From NCBI GenBank assembly GCA_000403275.2, contig KE159598.1:741236-805235 (forward strand): a stretch of 64,000 nucleotides of DNA. The letters run 5' to 3'. Below the pieces are notes generated by a model. The model saw nothing but the letters and a program-made list of their open reading frames with translations, ran no database searches and was not told the origin of the DNA. A program made the translations under genes and the position numbers. Source of the stretch: Lachnospiraceae bacterium 28-4 (GTDB lineage Bacteria; Bacillota; Clostridia; Lachnospirales; Lachnospiraceae). Shown one piece after another: positions 45,946-55,595 of the stretch. Numbering within the stretch: the first letter of the stretch is position 1; each line of letters opens with the position of its first letter.

Positions 45946-46593
45946 ATGAATAATGAGTATGATCATGAAAAATTTTTAAAGAATACGCAAAAATGCAGCC
46001 TAACAGGGATGGCCTGGGTGGCGCCGGGGAATGGCACCAGCTAAAGCCCCTGATTCCTTCCCTTCAAGGGAAAACGGTTCTTGATTTAGGGTGTGGCTAT
46101 AGCCGGCATTGCGCTTTTGCGGCAGAACAAGGGGCGGCGAAAATATCAGGGCTTGATTTGAGCAGAAAAATGATTGAAGAAGCAAAGCGGAGAAACACAA
46201 AAAAGCGAATCGAGTACCGCGTCTGTGGAATAGAGGAATATGAATATCCGGAAAATATGTGGGATTGTGTTATTTCCAATCTGGCCCTGCACTATATTGA
46301 AAATATTGCTAGGGGAGCGAAGTACGCGATTTTTAGGATGTGATGTAGTGAAGCAGCGCCATACGCTCACGCAGATATGGATGGGATTATTGAACAACGG
46401 CTTTGAACTGTAAGCTGTGGAGGAGGCGGAGCCGCCCGCGGAAATGATGGGCATTCCGGGAATGGAAGACGAATTGCGCCGTCCGATGCTGCTGCTGGTA
46501 AAAGCCAAAAAAATTAATGAAATCAAAGAGAAAAGTGGTGCGCGTATATGGGCAGAAAAACGTATAAAAACAGATGGAAAAAGAATCTGTTGA
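45946..46593 (+). pseudogene. Class I SAM-dependent methyltransferase, gutted
   Basis: MNNEYDHEKF begins at ATG 45946, and one T lost at 45973-45977 shifts the frame. The next segment reads GKTVLDLGCGYSRHCAFAAE (SAM-binding motif I), ISGLDLSRKMIEEAK and VISNLALHYIENI. The middle of the gene is then deleted, and ERSTRFLGCDVVKQRHTLTQ resumes at 46315. A TAA at 46411 interrupts GFEL-*-AVEEAEPP before RRPMLLLVKAKK. The frame stops at 46593, overlapping the intact lipoprotein gene. Confidence 0.75.
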
Positions 46594-47657
46594 CATTCTT
46601 TTCCATATTTCTTATTCTATTATCCGCATGCGGAAATGGGCCTCCGGAAGCAGAGGTGCAATCCGGTTCAGCGGGAAAGATCGAGGAGTTAGAGGTACAT
46701 TTCATCGATGTAGGACAGGGAGATGCCACGCTGGTCAAATGCGGCGGACAGTCCATGCTTATTGATGCGGGGGAAAATGATAAAGGCACTCTTGTACAGA
46801 ATTATATTAGGAAACAGGGTGTAAAGAAGCTGGATTATCTGATTGTTACCCACCCGGACTCCGACCATTGCGGGGGTGCGGATGTTATTATTACAAAATA
46901 TGATGTCGATACGGTCATTATGCCGAACTACAGCAAGGATACGGCATCTTACCGGGATGTAGTCCAGGCTTTGGATTATAAACATTATCAGGTTACGGAG
47001 CCGAAGGTGGGAGATATTTACCGGCTGGGAGACGCGAAGTTCACCATTATCGCTCCGAATAAAGACGATTATGGGAATGAGGCGAATAACTATTCTGTCG
47101 GTATTCTGCTGGAGCATGGCGGCAAAAAATTTGTATTTACCGGGGACGCGGAAGAAGAGGCGGAAAGGGATATAATTAATAATGGCATTGACCTGTCCGC
47201 CGATGTGCTGAAGGCTGGGCACCATGGAAGCAGAACTGCTTCCATGGGCGACTTTGTGTCCGCAGTATGTCCGGAATATGCCGTAATAAGTTGCGGGGAG
47301 GACAATGAATACGGCCATCCCCACGCGGCGACATTGAATACGTTCCGAAGTATGGGAATCAAAGTATTCCGCACGGACGAGCAAGGCTCGCTGATAGCTT
47401 GTTCGGACGGAAGCGAGATTACATGGAACGCGCCGCCATCCGATACATGGAAAGCGGGAGAACCCGGTTTGTCCGGTTCCAATGCAACGGTAAAACAAGG
47501 ATCGAAAGGAGTCACATATATATTGAATACAAAAACGAAAAAATTCCATAAGCCGTCCTGCGATTCCCTTCCTACGGAAAATCGGGACGACTCTGCGCAA
47601 AGCAGGGAGGAAGTCATTGCGCAGGGATATACGCCGTGCGGAAGGTGCAATCCTTAA
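46548..47657 (+). CDS. ComEC-like metallo-beta-lactamase-fold lipoprotein
   Basis: This 369-residue protein has a lipobox LLSACGN (Cys28), then a beta-lactamase-fold domain: LEVHFIDVGQGDATLVKCGG, VTHPDSDHCGGAD (HxxxDH), FVFTGDAEEEAE and LKAGHHGSRTA. This is the layout of the ComEC/Rec2 nuclease domain and its secreted relatives. The C-terminal ~55 residues (FHKPSC...YTPCGRCNP) are a small Cys/His-rich module often attached to extracytoplasmic nucleases. The likely role is surface phosphodiesterase or nuclease activity on extracellular nucleic acid (inference). Confidence 0.82.
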   Translation: MGRKTYKNRWKKNLLTFFSIFLILLSACGNGPPEAEVQSGSAGKIEELEVHFIDVGQGDATLVKCGGQSMLIDAGENDKGTLVQNYIRKQGVKKLDYLIVTHPDSDHCGGADVIITKYDVDTVIMPNYSKDTASYRDVVQALDYKHYQVTEPKVGDIYRLGDAKFTIIAPNKDDYGNEANNYSVGILLEHGGKKFVFTGDAEEEAERDIINNGIDLSADVLKAGHHGSRTASMGDFVSAVCPEYAVISCGEDNEYGHPHAATLNTFRSMGIKVFRTDEQGSLIACSDGSEITWNAPPSDTWKAGEPGLSGSNATVKQGSKGVTYILNTKTKKFHKPSCDSLPTENRDDSAQSREEVIAQGYTPCGRCNP

Positions 47658-47725
47658 TAGAACGGCGGGGAATTTTGTCACTCGGACGATAATAGAAAAG
47701 AAAGAGAAAAGGAAAAGAGGAAAAT

Positions 47726-48862
47726 ATGTATCGGTTATTAAAACAGGAAGGCAGAGCAAAAAGGGGAGAGTTTCATACGGTGCACGGCATTATTCAAACG
47801 CCAGTGTTTATGAATGTAGGAACGGCAGCGGCTATTAAAGGAGCGGTTTCGACAGAAGACCTGGAAGGAATCAAAACCCAGGTGGAGTTATCCAACACCT
47901 ATCATCTCCACGTGAGGCCCGGGGATGAAATTGTGAAAAAAATGGGCGGGCTTCACAAATTTATGTCGTGGGACAAACCTATTTTGACGGATTCCGGCGG
48001 ATTTCAGGTATTTTCCCTGGCATCGCTGCGCAAGATCAAGGAAGAGGGGGTATACTTTCACTCTCATGTGGATGGAAGAAAGATTTTTATGGGGCCGGAG
48101 GAAAGCATGCGGATTCAGTCCAATCTTGCGTCTACGATTGCTATGGCTTTTGACGAATGCCCTTCCAGCCGCGCGGACAGAAGTTATGTCCAGGCTTCGG
48201 TGGAACGCACGACCCGTTGGCTGGGGCGCTGCAAAAAAGAAATGGGCAGGTTAAACGGTTTGGAGGATACGATCAACCGCCATCAGATGCTTTTTGCCAT
48301 TAACCAGGGGGCAGTTTTTGCGGATATCCGTATCGAACATGCCAAACGGATTGCAGAAATGGAACTGGACGGCTATGCCGTCGGCGGACTGGCAGTGGGG
48401 GAGAGCCATGAGGAAATGTATTATATATTGGAGGAAACCGTTCCCCACCTTCCCTTAGAAAAACCGACTTACCTTATGGGGGTGGGAACTCCGGCTAATA
48501 TTCTGGAAGGCGTGGAACGGGGCGTGGACTTTTTCGATTGCGTGTATCCGAGCAGGAATGGAAGGCATGGACACCTCTATACCAATAACGGGAAGATCAA
48601 TCTGTTCAACGCCAAATACGAAACGGATGGCCGGCCGATCGAAGAAGGCTGCGGATGCCCTGCCTGCCGCCGCTATTCCAGGGCCTATATCCGCCATTTG
48701 CTGAAAGCGAAAGAAATGCTGGGAATGCGCCTCTGCGTGCTGCACAACCTTTATTTTTACAATACGATGATGGAGGAGATCAGGGATGCGCTCGACAAGG
48801 GATGCTTTGCGGCCTATAAAAAGAATAAATTGGAAAAGATGAGGAATTTGCAAAAAGAATAG
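47726..48862 (+). CDS. tgt: tRNA-guanine (queuine) transglycosylase
   Basis: This 378-residue enzyme exchanges guanine 34 for preQ1 in GUN-anticodon tRNAs. FMNVGTAAAIKGAV, LTDSGGFQVFSLASLRKI (catalytic Asp), the DCVYPSRNGRHGH nucleophile region, and CPACRRYSRAYIRHLLKAKE with the zinc Cys and later His are complete. It is followed by yajC, a pairing seen in many bacteria. Confidence 0.97.
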   Translation: MYRLLKQEGRAKRGEFHTVHGIIQTPVFMNVGTAAAIKGAVSTEDLEGIKTQVELSNTYHLHVRPGDEIVKKMGGLHKFMSWDKPILTDSGGFQVFSLASLRKIKEEGVYFHSHVDGRKIFMGPEESMRIQSNLASTIAMAFDECPSSRADRSYVQASVERTTRWLGRCKKEMGRLNGLEDTINRHQMLFAINQGAVFADIRIEHAKRIAEMELDGYAVGGLAVGESHEEMYYILEETVPHLPLEKPTYLMGVGTPANILEGVERGVDFFDCVYPSRNGRHGHLYTNNGKINLFNAKYETDGRPIEEGCGCPACRRYSRAYIRHLLKAKEMLGMRLCVLHNLYFYNTMMEEIRDALDKGCFAAYKKNKLEKMRNLQKE

Positions 48863-48986
48863 AGGCAGCAATCGATTTCCAAGGTAAAATGATAAAAGGA
48901 CTTGTTTTATAGGGCGAATTTGTGTATGATATCTATTAGGCTAAATTTGAAGTGGAAGTCAGGATAAATTTTAGGAGGAATTACGA

Positions 48987-49307
48987 ATGGGTATATTGTT
49001 GACAGGAGGCGCAGCAGGCGGAGATGGAATGGGCACGTTGATGATCATAGAGATCGTGCTGATTATTGCCGTATTTTATTTTGTTATGCTCCGTCCTCAG
49101 AAAAAAGAGCAGAAAAAAATGGCGGCTATGCTGGCAGCGCTTGAAATAGGCGATTGTGTGTTGACAAGCAGTGGTATGTACGGTATTATCATCGATATTA
49201 CGGATGATACGGTTATCGTGGAGTTTGGTAATAATAAAAATTGCCGCATCCCAATGCAGAAGTCGGCGATTGCACAGGTGGAAAAGCCGGATACGGAAGG
49301 GAAATAA
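48987..49307 (+). CDS. yajC: Preprotein translocase subunit YajC
   Basis: This 106-residue protein starts at ATG 48987 behind AGGAGG. It has one membrane segment (LMIIEIVLIIAVFYFVMLR) followed by RPQKKEQKKMAAMLAALEIG and DCVLTSSGMYGIIIDI, which matches YajC. It associates with SecDF in the Sec translocon. It sits between tgt and a terminator. Confidence 0.93.
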   Translation: MGILLTGGAAGGDGMGTLMIIEIVLIIAVFYFVMLRPQKKEQKKMAAMLAALEIGDCVLTSSGMYGIIIDITDDTVIVEFGNNKNCRIPMQKSAIAQVEKPDTEGK

Positions 49308-49328
49308 AAAAATTTTATAAATTCTGAA

Positions 49329-49379
49329 AAACGTCGATACCCAGGAGACAGAAATTCTCATGGCGTTGACGTTTTTTTA
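49329..49379 (+). terminator. Rho-independent terminator after yajC
   Basis: AACGTC and GACGTT form the base of an imperfect hairpin (GAGA...TCTC inside) followed by seven T. Confidence 0.75.
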
Positions 49380-49453
49380 GATTTATATTATGATACAAGT
49401 AGGCTTTTATACTTTACTACGGCAAAGAATGAGTGTAAGGAGTGGATAGTGCG

Positions 49454-50542
49454 ATGGAGTTGAAAATCACATGCATTCCGGGCGACGGCATCGGGCCGGA
49501 GATCGTGCGGGAAGCAAAAAAAGTTTTGGATAAGGTGGCGCAAAGCTACGGTCATGAAATAAAATATACGGACATTTTGATGGGAGGGGCTTCTATCGAT
49601 GTACATGGGGTGCCTCTGACGGAAGAGGCGGTGGCTCAGGCAAAAGCGGCGGATGCAGTGCTTATGGGGTCAATCGGCGGAGATACGACCACGTCTCCCT
49701 GGTATAAACTGCCTCCTAACCTGCGTCCGGAAGCAGGGCTGCTCGGCATCCGCAAGGCATTGAATCTTTTTGCCAATCTGCGTCCGGCGGTCTTGTACAA
49801 GGAACTGGCAGGAGCATGCCCGTTAAAGACGGAGATCAGCGACAGAGGATTTGATATGCTGATTATGCGGGAACTGACCGGAGGGCTTTATTTCGGAGAA
49901 AGAAAAACGGTAGAGGAAAACGGGATAAGGAAGGCCATTGATACCCTGACATACGATGAAAATGAAATACGCCGGATCGCGGTCAAGGGATTCGATATTG
50001 CGAGAAAGAGAAGGAAGAAAGTGACCAGTGTGGATAAGGCGAATGTGCTGGACTCTTCCAGGCTTTGGAGAAGCGTGGTGGAGGAAGTGGCAAAAGATTA
50101 TCCAGATGTGACGTTGGAACATATGCTGGTGGATAACTGTGCGATGCAGCTCGTAAAAGATCCGGCTCAGTTTGATGTGATTTTGACGGAAAATATGTTT
50201 GGCGATATTCTTTCCGATGAGGCAAGTATGGTAACGGGGTCGATCGGAATGCTGGCGTCGGCTTCGCTGAATGATACGAAATTCGGACTGTATGAGCCGA
50301 GCCACGGTTCTGCGCCGGATATCGCGGGAAAAGATATTGCAAATCCGATAGCTACTATTTTATCGGCGGCGATGATGCTGAGATATTCGTTTGATTTGGA
50401 TAAAGAGGCGGAGGCCGTGGAAACGGCAGTAAAGGAAGTACTGAAGGAAGGCTACAGGACGGTGGATATCATGTCGGAGGGCTGTGTGCAGGTGTCCTGT
50501 TCGAAGATGGGTGATTTGCTTGTGGAAAGAGTCCGTAAATAA
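49454..50542 (+). CDS. leuB: 3-isopropylmalate dehydrogenase
   Basis: This 362-residue protein starts at ATG 49454 with AAGGAG upstream; GTG 49442 is also in frame. [53 protein letters not shown] and [20 protein letters not shown] are diagnostic. It oxidises and decarboxylates 3-isopropylmalate in leucine synthesis. leuA, leuC and leuD are not in the window. It begins a co-directional run with ilvD and ilvB. Confidence 0.95.
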   Translation: MELKITCIPGDGIGPEIVREAKKVLDKVAQSYGHEIKYTDILMGGASIDVHGVPLTEEAVAQAKAADAVLMGSIGGDTTTSPWYKLPPNLRPEAGLLGIRKALNLFANLRPAVLYKELAGACPLKTEISDRGFDMLIMRELTGGLYFGERKTVEENGIRKAIDTLTYDENEIRRIAVKGFDIARKRRKKVTSVDKANVLDSSRLWRSVVEEVAKDYPDVTLEHMLVDNCAMQLVKDPAQFDVILTENMFGDILSDEASMVTGSIGMLASASLNDTKFGLYEPSHGSAPDIAGKDIANPIATILSAAMMLRYSFDLDKEAEAVETAVKEVLKEGYRTVDIMSEGCVQVSCSKMGDLLVERVRK

Positions 50543-52154
50543 GAGCTGGACAGGGGACAGAGAGAACCGGTGTTTTTTAGCCTGGTTTTTGTGGATGGCT
50601 GTTTATTATGGTTTCCGTTTGTTCCATCTGACCCCCTGGTACGATGAACTTTATACTTACTATTATTTTATCAGCAGAGGGCCGGTTTATGCCGCGGTTC
50701 ATTGGCCGCTGCCCAATAATCATGTCGGTTATTCGGTGCTTTCCGGTTTTCTGGATCTGTTGGGCAGCCCAATGGTCGGACTGCGGGGAATGTCGTACAT
50801 AGCTGCTTTGGCGAATCTGGCCTTATTGTACCGCATAGGGAGAAAATGCTTTTCTTCTGGCTGGGCGTTTTGCTGCGTAGTTTTGTATTCCTGCATGAAT
50901 CTGATCAATCAGCTTGCGGTGCAGGGAAGAGGCTATACGCTGGCTGTAACCTGTTTTCTTGCCGCCGTTTCCATGATACAGGAGATTGGCTGGAAAGAAG
51001 GAGAGGGAACAAAAAAAGATATCAAATATTACGTTATATTTGCTCTTTCCCTGACATTAGGCTTATATATTCTTCCCAGCAGCGTTTATTGGGTAATTCC
51101 GGTATGTGTGACAGGAGGATTGTTTCTTCTTTTTTATAAGAAAATCAGGCCGTTGCTATATTTGATCGCCAGCGGCGCAGCGGCGGCGGTTTCCACAGTA
51201 TTTTTATATGCTGTCATATGGCTGGCGATCGGTTCCAACCTGTTAAGCAAGGCAGAGGGCGGATCGTTTTATGGGCAGGGACATATAAGTATTATCCGTT
51301 CAGCCCCGGTTTTGGCGGCCAGAACCGGAATGAACTATATGCTGGAGACACCTTATATCCAGAGCGTAGGAAGGGACGGGTATTTTACAAGAATGGCGGG
51401 ATGGCTGCGTTCGCTGTTCAATCTGTATTATCCCAATGGAAAAATATTTTTGCTGGCATCTGCGGCGATTGGTATTGTTTTTGCCGCCTGGAGGGCCCGG
51501 AAGGAATATAAGGAAGGGCGGAAAGAACGTTTTTTCCTGCTGTTATTCGTGGAGGTTATGTTGGTGATGACGCCGGTCTTTCTGATCGTTCAAAACGCTT
51601 TGCCGTATTTCCGCGTATTTTCCTATATGGGGATTCCGCTGGCAGTTCTGCTTTGCATTTTACTGCGGAGTGTCGGGGAGAGCGGATATTGGCGGCGGCT
51701 TATGGAATGGTGCGGAAGAAAAGGTGCAATGATCAGTAAAAAAGGCTCATTGGGCCCTTATATAACGAAGATTCCGGCAGCAGTCATTGTATTATCGGCG
51801 GTCAGGCTGTTACTGTCAGAGGGATATAATGGCGAGTATGGTATGACGGAATATTATGCGAGGGATGCCTTGGAACAGGCGGATATCGGCGGGGATGAAA
51901 GGCTGTGCGTTACCGACTGTTATCAGCAGTATTTGCTAAAATTTTATTATGGCATCGAATGCGAGAATACCGCGATGGAAGAAGCGGATATAGCGTTGCT
52001 CCATAAAGAGATGGCTGTCAAAGGAGACGCCGGTTTTCGATGGGAATTCTATCATAATTATGAAACGATTCCGTGGAAGGAAATCAACGACGGAATGGAA
52101 CCCGTCTATGAAAACGAAGAGTATATCGTATATAAGAGAAAGCAGGGGAGATAA
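50484..52154 (+). CDS. Multi-pass GT-C-like membrane glycosyltransferase
   Basis: The frame has 556 codons and starts are uncertain: GTG 50484 lies inside leuB, and TTG or ATG starts near 50580-50595 would begin just before the first membrane segment. About ten hydrophobic segments follow the acidic first loop [19 protein letters not shown], typical of GT-C (PMT/ArnT-like) enzymes that use polyprenyl-linked sugars. A soluble C-terminal tail of ~90 residues follows. Donor and acceptor are unknown. It sits between leuB and ilvD without a link to amino-acid synthesis. Confidence 0.7.
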   Translation: MCRCPVRRWVICLWKESVNKSWTGDRENRCFLAWFLWMAVYYGFRLFHLTPWYDELYTYYYFISRGPVYAAVHWPLPNNHVGYSVLSGFLDLLGSPMVGLRGMSYIAALANLALLYRIGRKCFSSGWAFCCVVLYSCMNLINQLAVQGRGYTLAVTCFLAAVSMIQEIGWKEGEGTKKDIKYYVIFALSLTLGLYILPSSVYWVIPVCVTGGLFLLFYKKIRPLLYLIASGAAAAVSTVFLYAVIWLAIGSNLLSKAEGGSFYGQGHISIIRSAPVLAARTGMNYMLETPYIQSVGRDGYFTRMAGWLRSLFNLYYPNGKIFLLASAAIGIVFAAWRARKEYKEGRKERFFLLLFVEVMLVMTPVFLIVQNALPYFRVFSYMGIPLAVLLCILLRSVGESGYWRRLMEWCGRKGAMISKKGSLGPYITKIPAAVIVLSAVRLLLSEGYNGEYGMTEYYARDALEQADIGGDERLCVTDCYQQYLLKFYYGIECENTAMEEADIALLHKEMAVKGDAGFRWEFYHNYETIPWKEINDGMEPVYENEEYIVYKRKQGR

Positions 52155-52220
52155 CAAGTTTGTGTCTGTGCGGCATCCACAAACTTGCAAATATAAAAGC
52201 CGCGCAGAAATGAGGGTAAA

Positions 52221-53891
52221 ATGAGAAGCGATTCCGTAAAGACAGGTGCCCAGCAGGCGCCGCACAGAAGTTTGTTTAATGCGCTCGGTTATACCGAAGA
52301 GGAAAGAAGACGGCCGATGATCGGCATTGTAAGTTCTTATAATGAAATCGTACCAGGGCATATGAATCTGGATAAAATCGTGGAGGCGGTAAAACTGGGA
52401 GTGGCCATGGCGGGAGGAATGCCGGTAGTATTTCCGGCGATCGCCGTATGCGACGGTATTGCCATGGGGCATATCGGCATGAAGTATTCTCTCGTGACCA
52501 GGGATTTGATTGCAGACAGCACGGAATGCATGGCATTGGCCCATGGGTTCGACGGGCTGGTTATGGTTCCTAACTGCGACAAAAACGTGCCGGGGCTTCT
52601 GATGGCAGCGGCAAGGCTCAATATTCCGACGATTTTCTGTTCCGGAGGCCCTATGCTGGCAGGACGCGTAAAGGGAGAAAAGAGAAGCCTTTCTTCCATG
52701 TTTGAGGCTGTGGGCAGCGTGGCGGCGGGAACGATGTCGATGGAAGAACTTTGTGAATTTGAAGAAAAAGTATGTCCTACCTGCGGCTCCTGCTCCGGCA
52801 TGTATACGGCGAACTCCATGAACTGCCTGACGGAAGTCCTCGGGATGGGATTGAAGGGCAATGGAACCATTCCGGCAGTATATTCGGAAAGAATCCGTCT
52901 GGCAAAACATGCGGGCATGAAAATCATGGAACTTGTGGAAAAAGATATCAAGCCTCGTGACATTATGACAGAAAAAGCATTTATCAATGCTTTAAGAATG
53001 GATATGGCGCTGGGATGCTCAACCAATTCCATGCTTCATCTTCCGGCGATCGCCCATGAGGCAGGGGTGGAACTGGATCTGGAGGTGGCAAACAAGCTGT
53101 CTGCGGAAACACCGAATCTCTGTCATTTAGCTCCGGCCGGTCCTACTTATATGGAAGATCTGAACGAAGCGGGCGGGATCTACGCGGTTATGAACGAATT
53201 GAATAAAAAGAATCTGTTATATACGGATTTGTTGACAGTAACGGGAAAGACAGTAGGGGAAAATATCGCCGGTTGTGTCAATAAAGACCCGGAAGTTATC
53301 CGGCCTTTGGAAAATCCTTATAGCGAAACAGGGGGTATCGCTGTGCTGACGGGGAACCTGGCACCGGATTCCTGCGTGGTAAAACGTTCGGCGGTCGTGC
53401 CGGAAATGATGGTTCATGAGGGGCCGGCCAGAGTATTCGATTGTGAAGAAGACGCTATCGAAGCGATCAAAGGCGGAAAAATCGTGGCGGGCGATGTGGT
53501 GGTTATTCGTTATGAAGGACCCAAAGGCGGTCCGGGAATGAGGGAAATGTTGAATCCGACTTCCGCGATTGCGGGCATGGGCCTTGGAGCCAGTGTAGCG
53601 TTGATTACGGACGGGCGTTTTTCCGGTGCTTCCCGCGGAGCATCCATTGGCCATGTATCGCCGGAGGCGGCGGTGGGCGGCCCGATCGCTTTGGTGGAAG
53701 AAGGAGACAGGATACATATCAATATACCGGAAAACACGATCCAAGTGGAAGTATCGGAGGAAGAACTGGAGCGGAGACGGGCGGCATGGCAGCCCAGGGA
53801 GCCGAAGGTGACGACCGGTTATCTGGCGCGTTACAGAGAACTGGTAACGAGCGGCAACAGGGGCGCGATATTGGAAGCGCCGCACAAATAA
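52221..53891 (+). CDS. ilvD: Dihydroxy-acid dehydratase
   Basis: This 556-residue enzyme starts at ATG 52221 (GAGGG upstream). [39 protein letters not shown] with iron-sulfur ligands, [20 protein letters not shown] and [20 protein letters not shown] are the family signatures. It dehydrates dihydroxy-acids to the keto acids for valine, isoleucine and leucine, and is followed closely by ilvB. Confidence 0.97.
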   Translation: MRSDSVKTGAQQAPHRSLFNALGYTEEERRRPMIGIVSSYNEIVPGHMNLDKIVEAVKLGVAMAGGMPVVFPAIAVCDGIAMGHIGMKYSLVTRDLIADSTECMALAHGFDGLVMVPNCDKNVPGLLMAAARLNIPTIFCSGGPMLAGRVKGEKRSLSSMFEAVGSVAAGTMSMEELCEFEEKVCPTCGSCSGMYTANSMNCLTEVLGMGLKGNGTIPAVYSERIRLAKHAGMKIMELVEKDIKPRDIMTEKAFINALRMDMALGCSTNSMLHLPAIAHEAGVELDLEVANKLSAETPNLCHLAPAGPTYMEDLNEAGGIYAVMNELNKKNLLYTDLLTVTGKTVGENIAGCVNKDPEVIRPLENPYSETGGIAVLTGNLAPDSCVVKRSAVVPEMMVHEGPARVFDCEEDAIEAIKGGKIVAGDVVVIRYEGPKGGPGMREMLNPTSAIAGMGLGASVALITDGRFSGASRGASIGHVSPEAAVGGPIALVEEGDRIHINIPENTIQVEVSEEELERRRAAWQPREPKVTTGYLARYRELVTSGNRGAILEAPHK

Positions 53892-53909
53892 ATCCAGGAG
53901 GAAACAGTT

Positions 53910-55595
53910 ATGCAGCTGACAGGAGCGGAAATAGTAGTTGAATGCTTAAAAGAACAGGGAGTGGACACCGTTTTCGGATATCCCGGAGGAACGATTTTAA
54001 ATGTATATGATGCTTTATACAAACATAGCGACGAGATCAACCACATACTGACCTCTCATGAACAAGGGGCGGCCCATGCGGCGGACGGTTATGCCAGGGC
54101 TACCGGAAAGACGGGGGTATGCCTTGCTACTAGCGGGCCGGGGGCTACGAATCTGGTGACGGGGATCGCCACCGCATATATGGATTCCGTGCCGATGGTG
54201 GCGATTACCTGCAACGTAAATCTGCCCCTTTTAGGCAAAGATTCTTTTCAGGAAGTAGATATCGCCGGCGTTACCATGCCTATTACCAAACATGGCTATA
54301 TCGTAAAAGATGTGAATATATTGGCGGATACGCTTCGCAAAGCGTTCCAGATCGCGGGAAGCGGCCGGCCTGGCCCTGTACTGGTGGATATCACCAAGGA
54401 CGTGACGGCGAATGTGTGTGAATATGAACCTTTGTCTGCCGTGGCAAAGGATGCATCGAACCACAGGCGGTATAGTCAGGAAGATATTGACAAGGCGTTG
54501 GAATTGCTTCAAAAGGCGAAAAAACCTTATATTTATGTGGGCGGCGGAGCGGTCATATCCGAAGCAGCACAGGAAGTCAGGGAATTTGCAAAAAAACTGG
54601 ATGCCCCTGTCTGCGATACATTGATGGGAAAGGGCGCATTTGACGGACACGATGATCTTTATACGGGAATGATCGGTATGCACGGGACGAAGACTTCCAA
54701 TCTGGGAGTCAGCGAGTGCGATCTGCTGGTTGCTTTGGGAGCCAGATTTTCGGATCGTGTAGTGGGGAATGCGGCAAAATTTGCCAGCCATGCCAAAGTA
54801 TTGCAGATCGATATCGATGCGGCAGAAATCAATAAAAATATTCGCACGGATGCCTCCGTCGTGGGCGATTTGAAGGAGGCGTTGGCACAGATCAATAGCC
54901 GTCTGCCCCAGATGGAGCATAAGGAATGGATCAGCCATATCCGGGAATTAAAGGAAAAATATCCGTTGAACTATAACAGAGATGGCTTATCCTGTCCGTA
55001 TATTATAGAAGAGCTGGATCGAATAACGGAAGGGAAAGCGGTGGTTACTACCGATGTCGGGCAGCATCAAATGTGGGCGGCGCAATATTATAAATATTCC
55101 GAACCGAGAACCTTTATCAGTTCCGGCGGGCTCGGTACGATGGGCTACGGACTGGGGGCATGTATCGGGGCCAAAATGGGAAGGCCGGATAAGATATGCG
55201 TAAATATTGCCGGAGACGGCTGCTTCCGAATGAACATGAATGAACTGGCGACGGCCAGCCGCTATCACATTCCGGTGATACAAATCGTGATTAATAATCA
55301 TGTGCTTGGAATGGTGCGTCAGTGGCAGACATTATTTTATGGGGGAAGGTATTCCCAGACTGTTTTGAACGATAAGGTGGATTTCTGCAAAGTAGCGGAA
55401 GGGCTTGGCTGCGAGGCGATACGGGTGACCAGAAAAGAGGAGGCGGCCCCGGCGATCGAAAAGGCGATCGCTTTAAAAGCGCCGGTGCTGATCGAGTGCG
55501 TGATTCAGGAGGACGATAAGGTTTTCCCGATGGTTCCTGCCGGAGAGGCGATCAGCAAAGCGTTTGATGAGACAGATTTGAAGAAGAATGAATAA
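53910..55595 (+). CDS. ilvB: Acetolactate synthase large subunit
   Basis: This 561-residue ThDP enzyme starts at ATG 53910 behind AGGAGG. VFGYPGGTILNVYDALYKH with TSHEQGAAHAADGYARATGK (catalytic Glu), RPGPVLVDITKDV, and IAGDGCFRMNMNELATASRY with INNHVLGMVRQWQ for ThDP/metal binding are clear. It makes acetolactate for valine/leucine. No small regulatory subunit ilvN is adjacent. It overlaps the L,D-transpeptidase gene by 8 bases. Confidence 0.96.
   Translation: MQLTGAEIVVECLKEQGVDTVFGYPGGTILNVYDALYKHSDEINHILTSHEQGAAHAADGYARATGKTGVCLATSGPGATNLVTGIATAYMDSVPMVAITCNVNLPLLGKDSFQEVDIAGVTMPITKHGYIVKDVNILADTLRKAFQIAGSGRPGPVLVDITKDVTANVCEYEPLSAVAKDASNHRRYSQEDIDKALELLQKAKKPYIYVGGGAVISEAAQEVREFAKKLDAPVCDTLMGKGAFDGHDDLYTGMIGMHGTKTSNLGVSECDLLVALGARFSDRVVGNAAKFASHAKVLQIDIDAAEINKNIRTDASVVGDLKEALAQINSRLPQMEHKEWISHIRELKEKYPLNYNRDGLSCPYIIEELDRITEGKAVVTTDVGQHQMWAAQYYKYSEPRTFISSGGLGTMGYGLGACIGAKMGRPDKICVNIAGDGCFRMNMNELATASRYHIPVIQIVINNHVLGMVRQWQTLFYGGRYSQTVLNDKVDFCKVAEGLGCEAIRVTRKEEAAPAIEKAIALKAPVLIECVIQEDDKVFPMVPAGEAISKAFDETDLKKNE

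Noticed and set aside
49308-49453. T-box or leucine leader upstream of leuB
   Set aside because: The gap is too short, and no T-box AGGGTGG-type motif or leucine-codon leader is visible; only a terminator hairpin is present.
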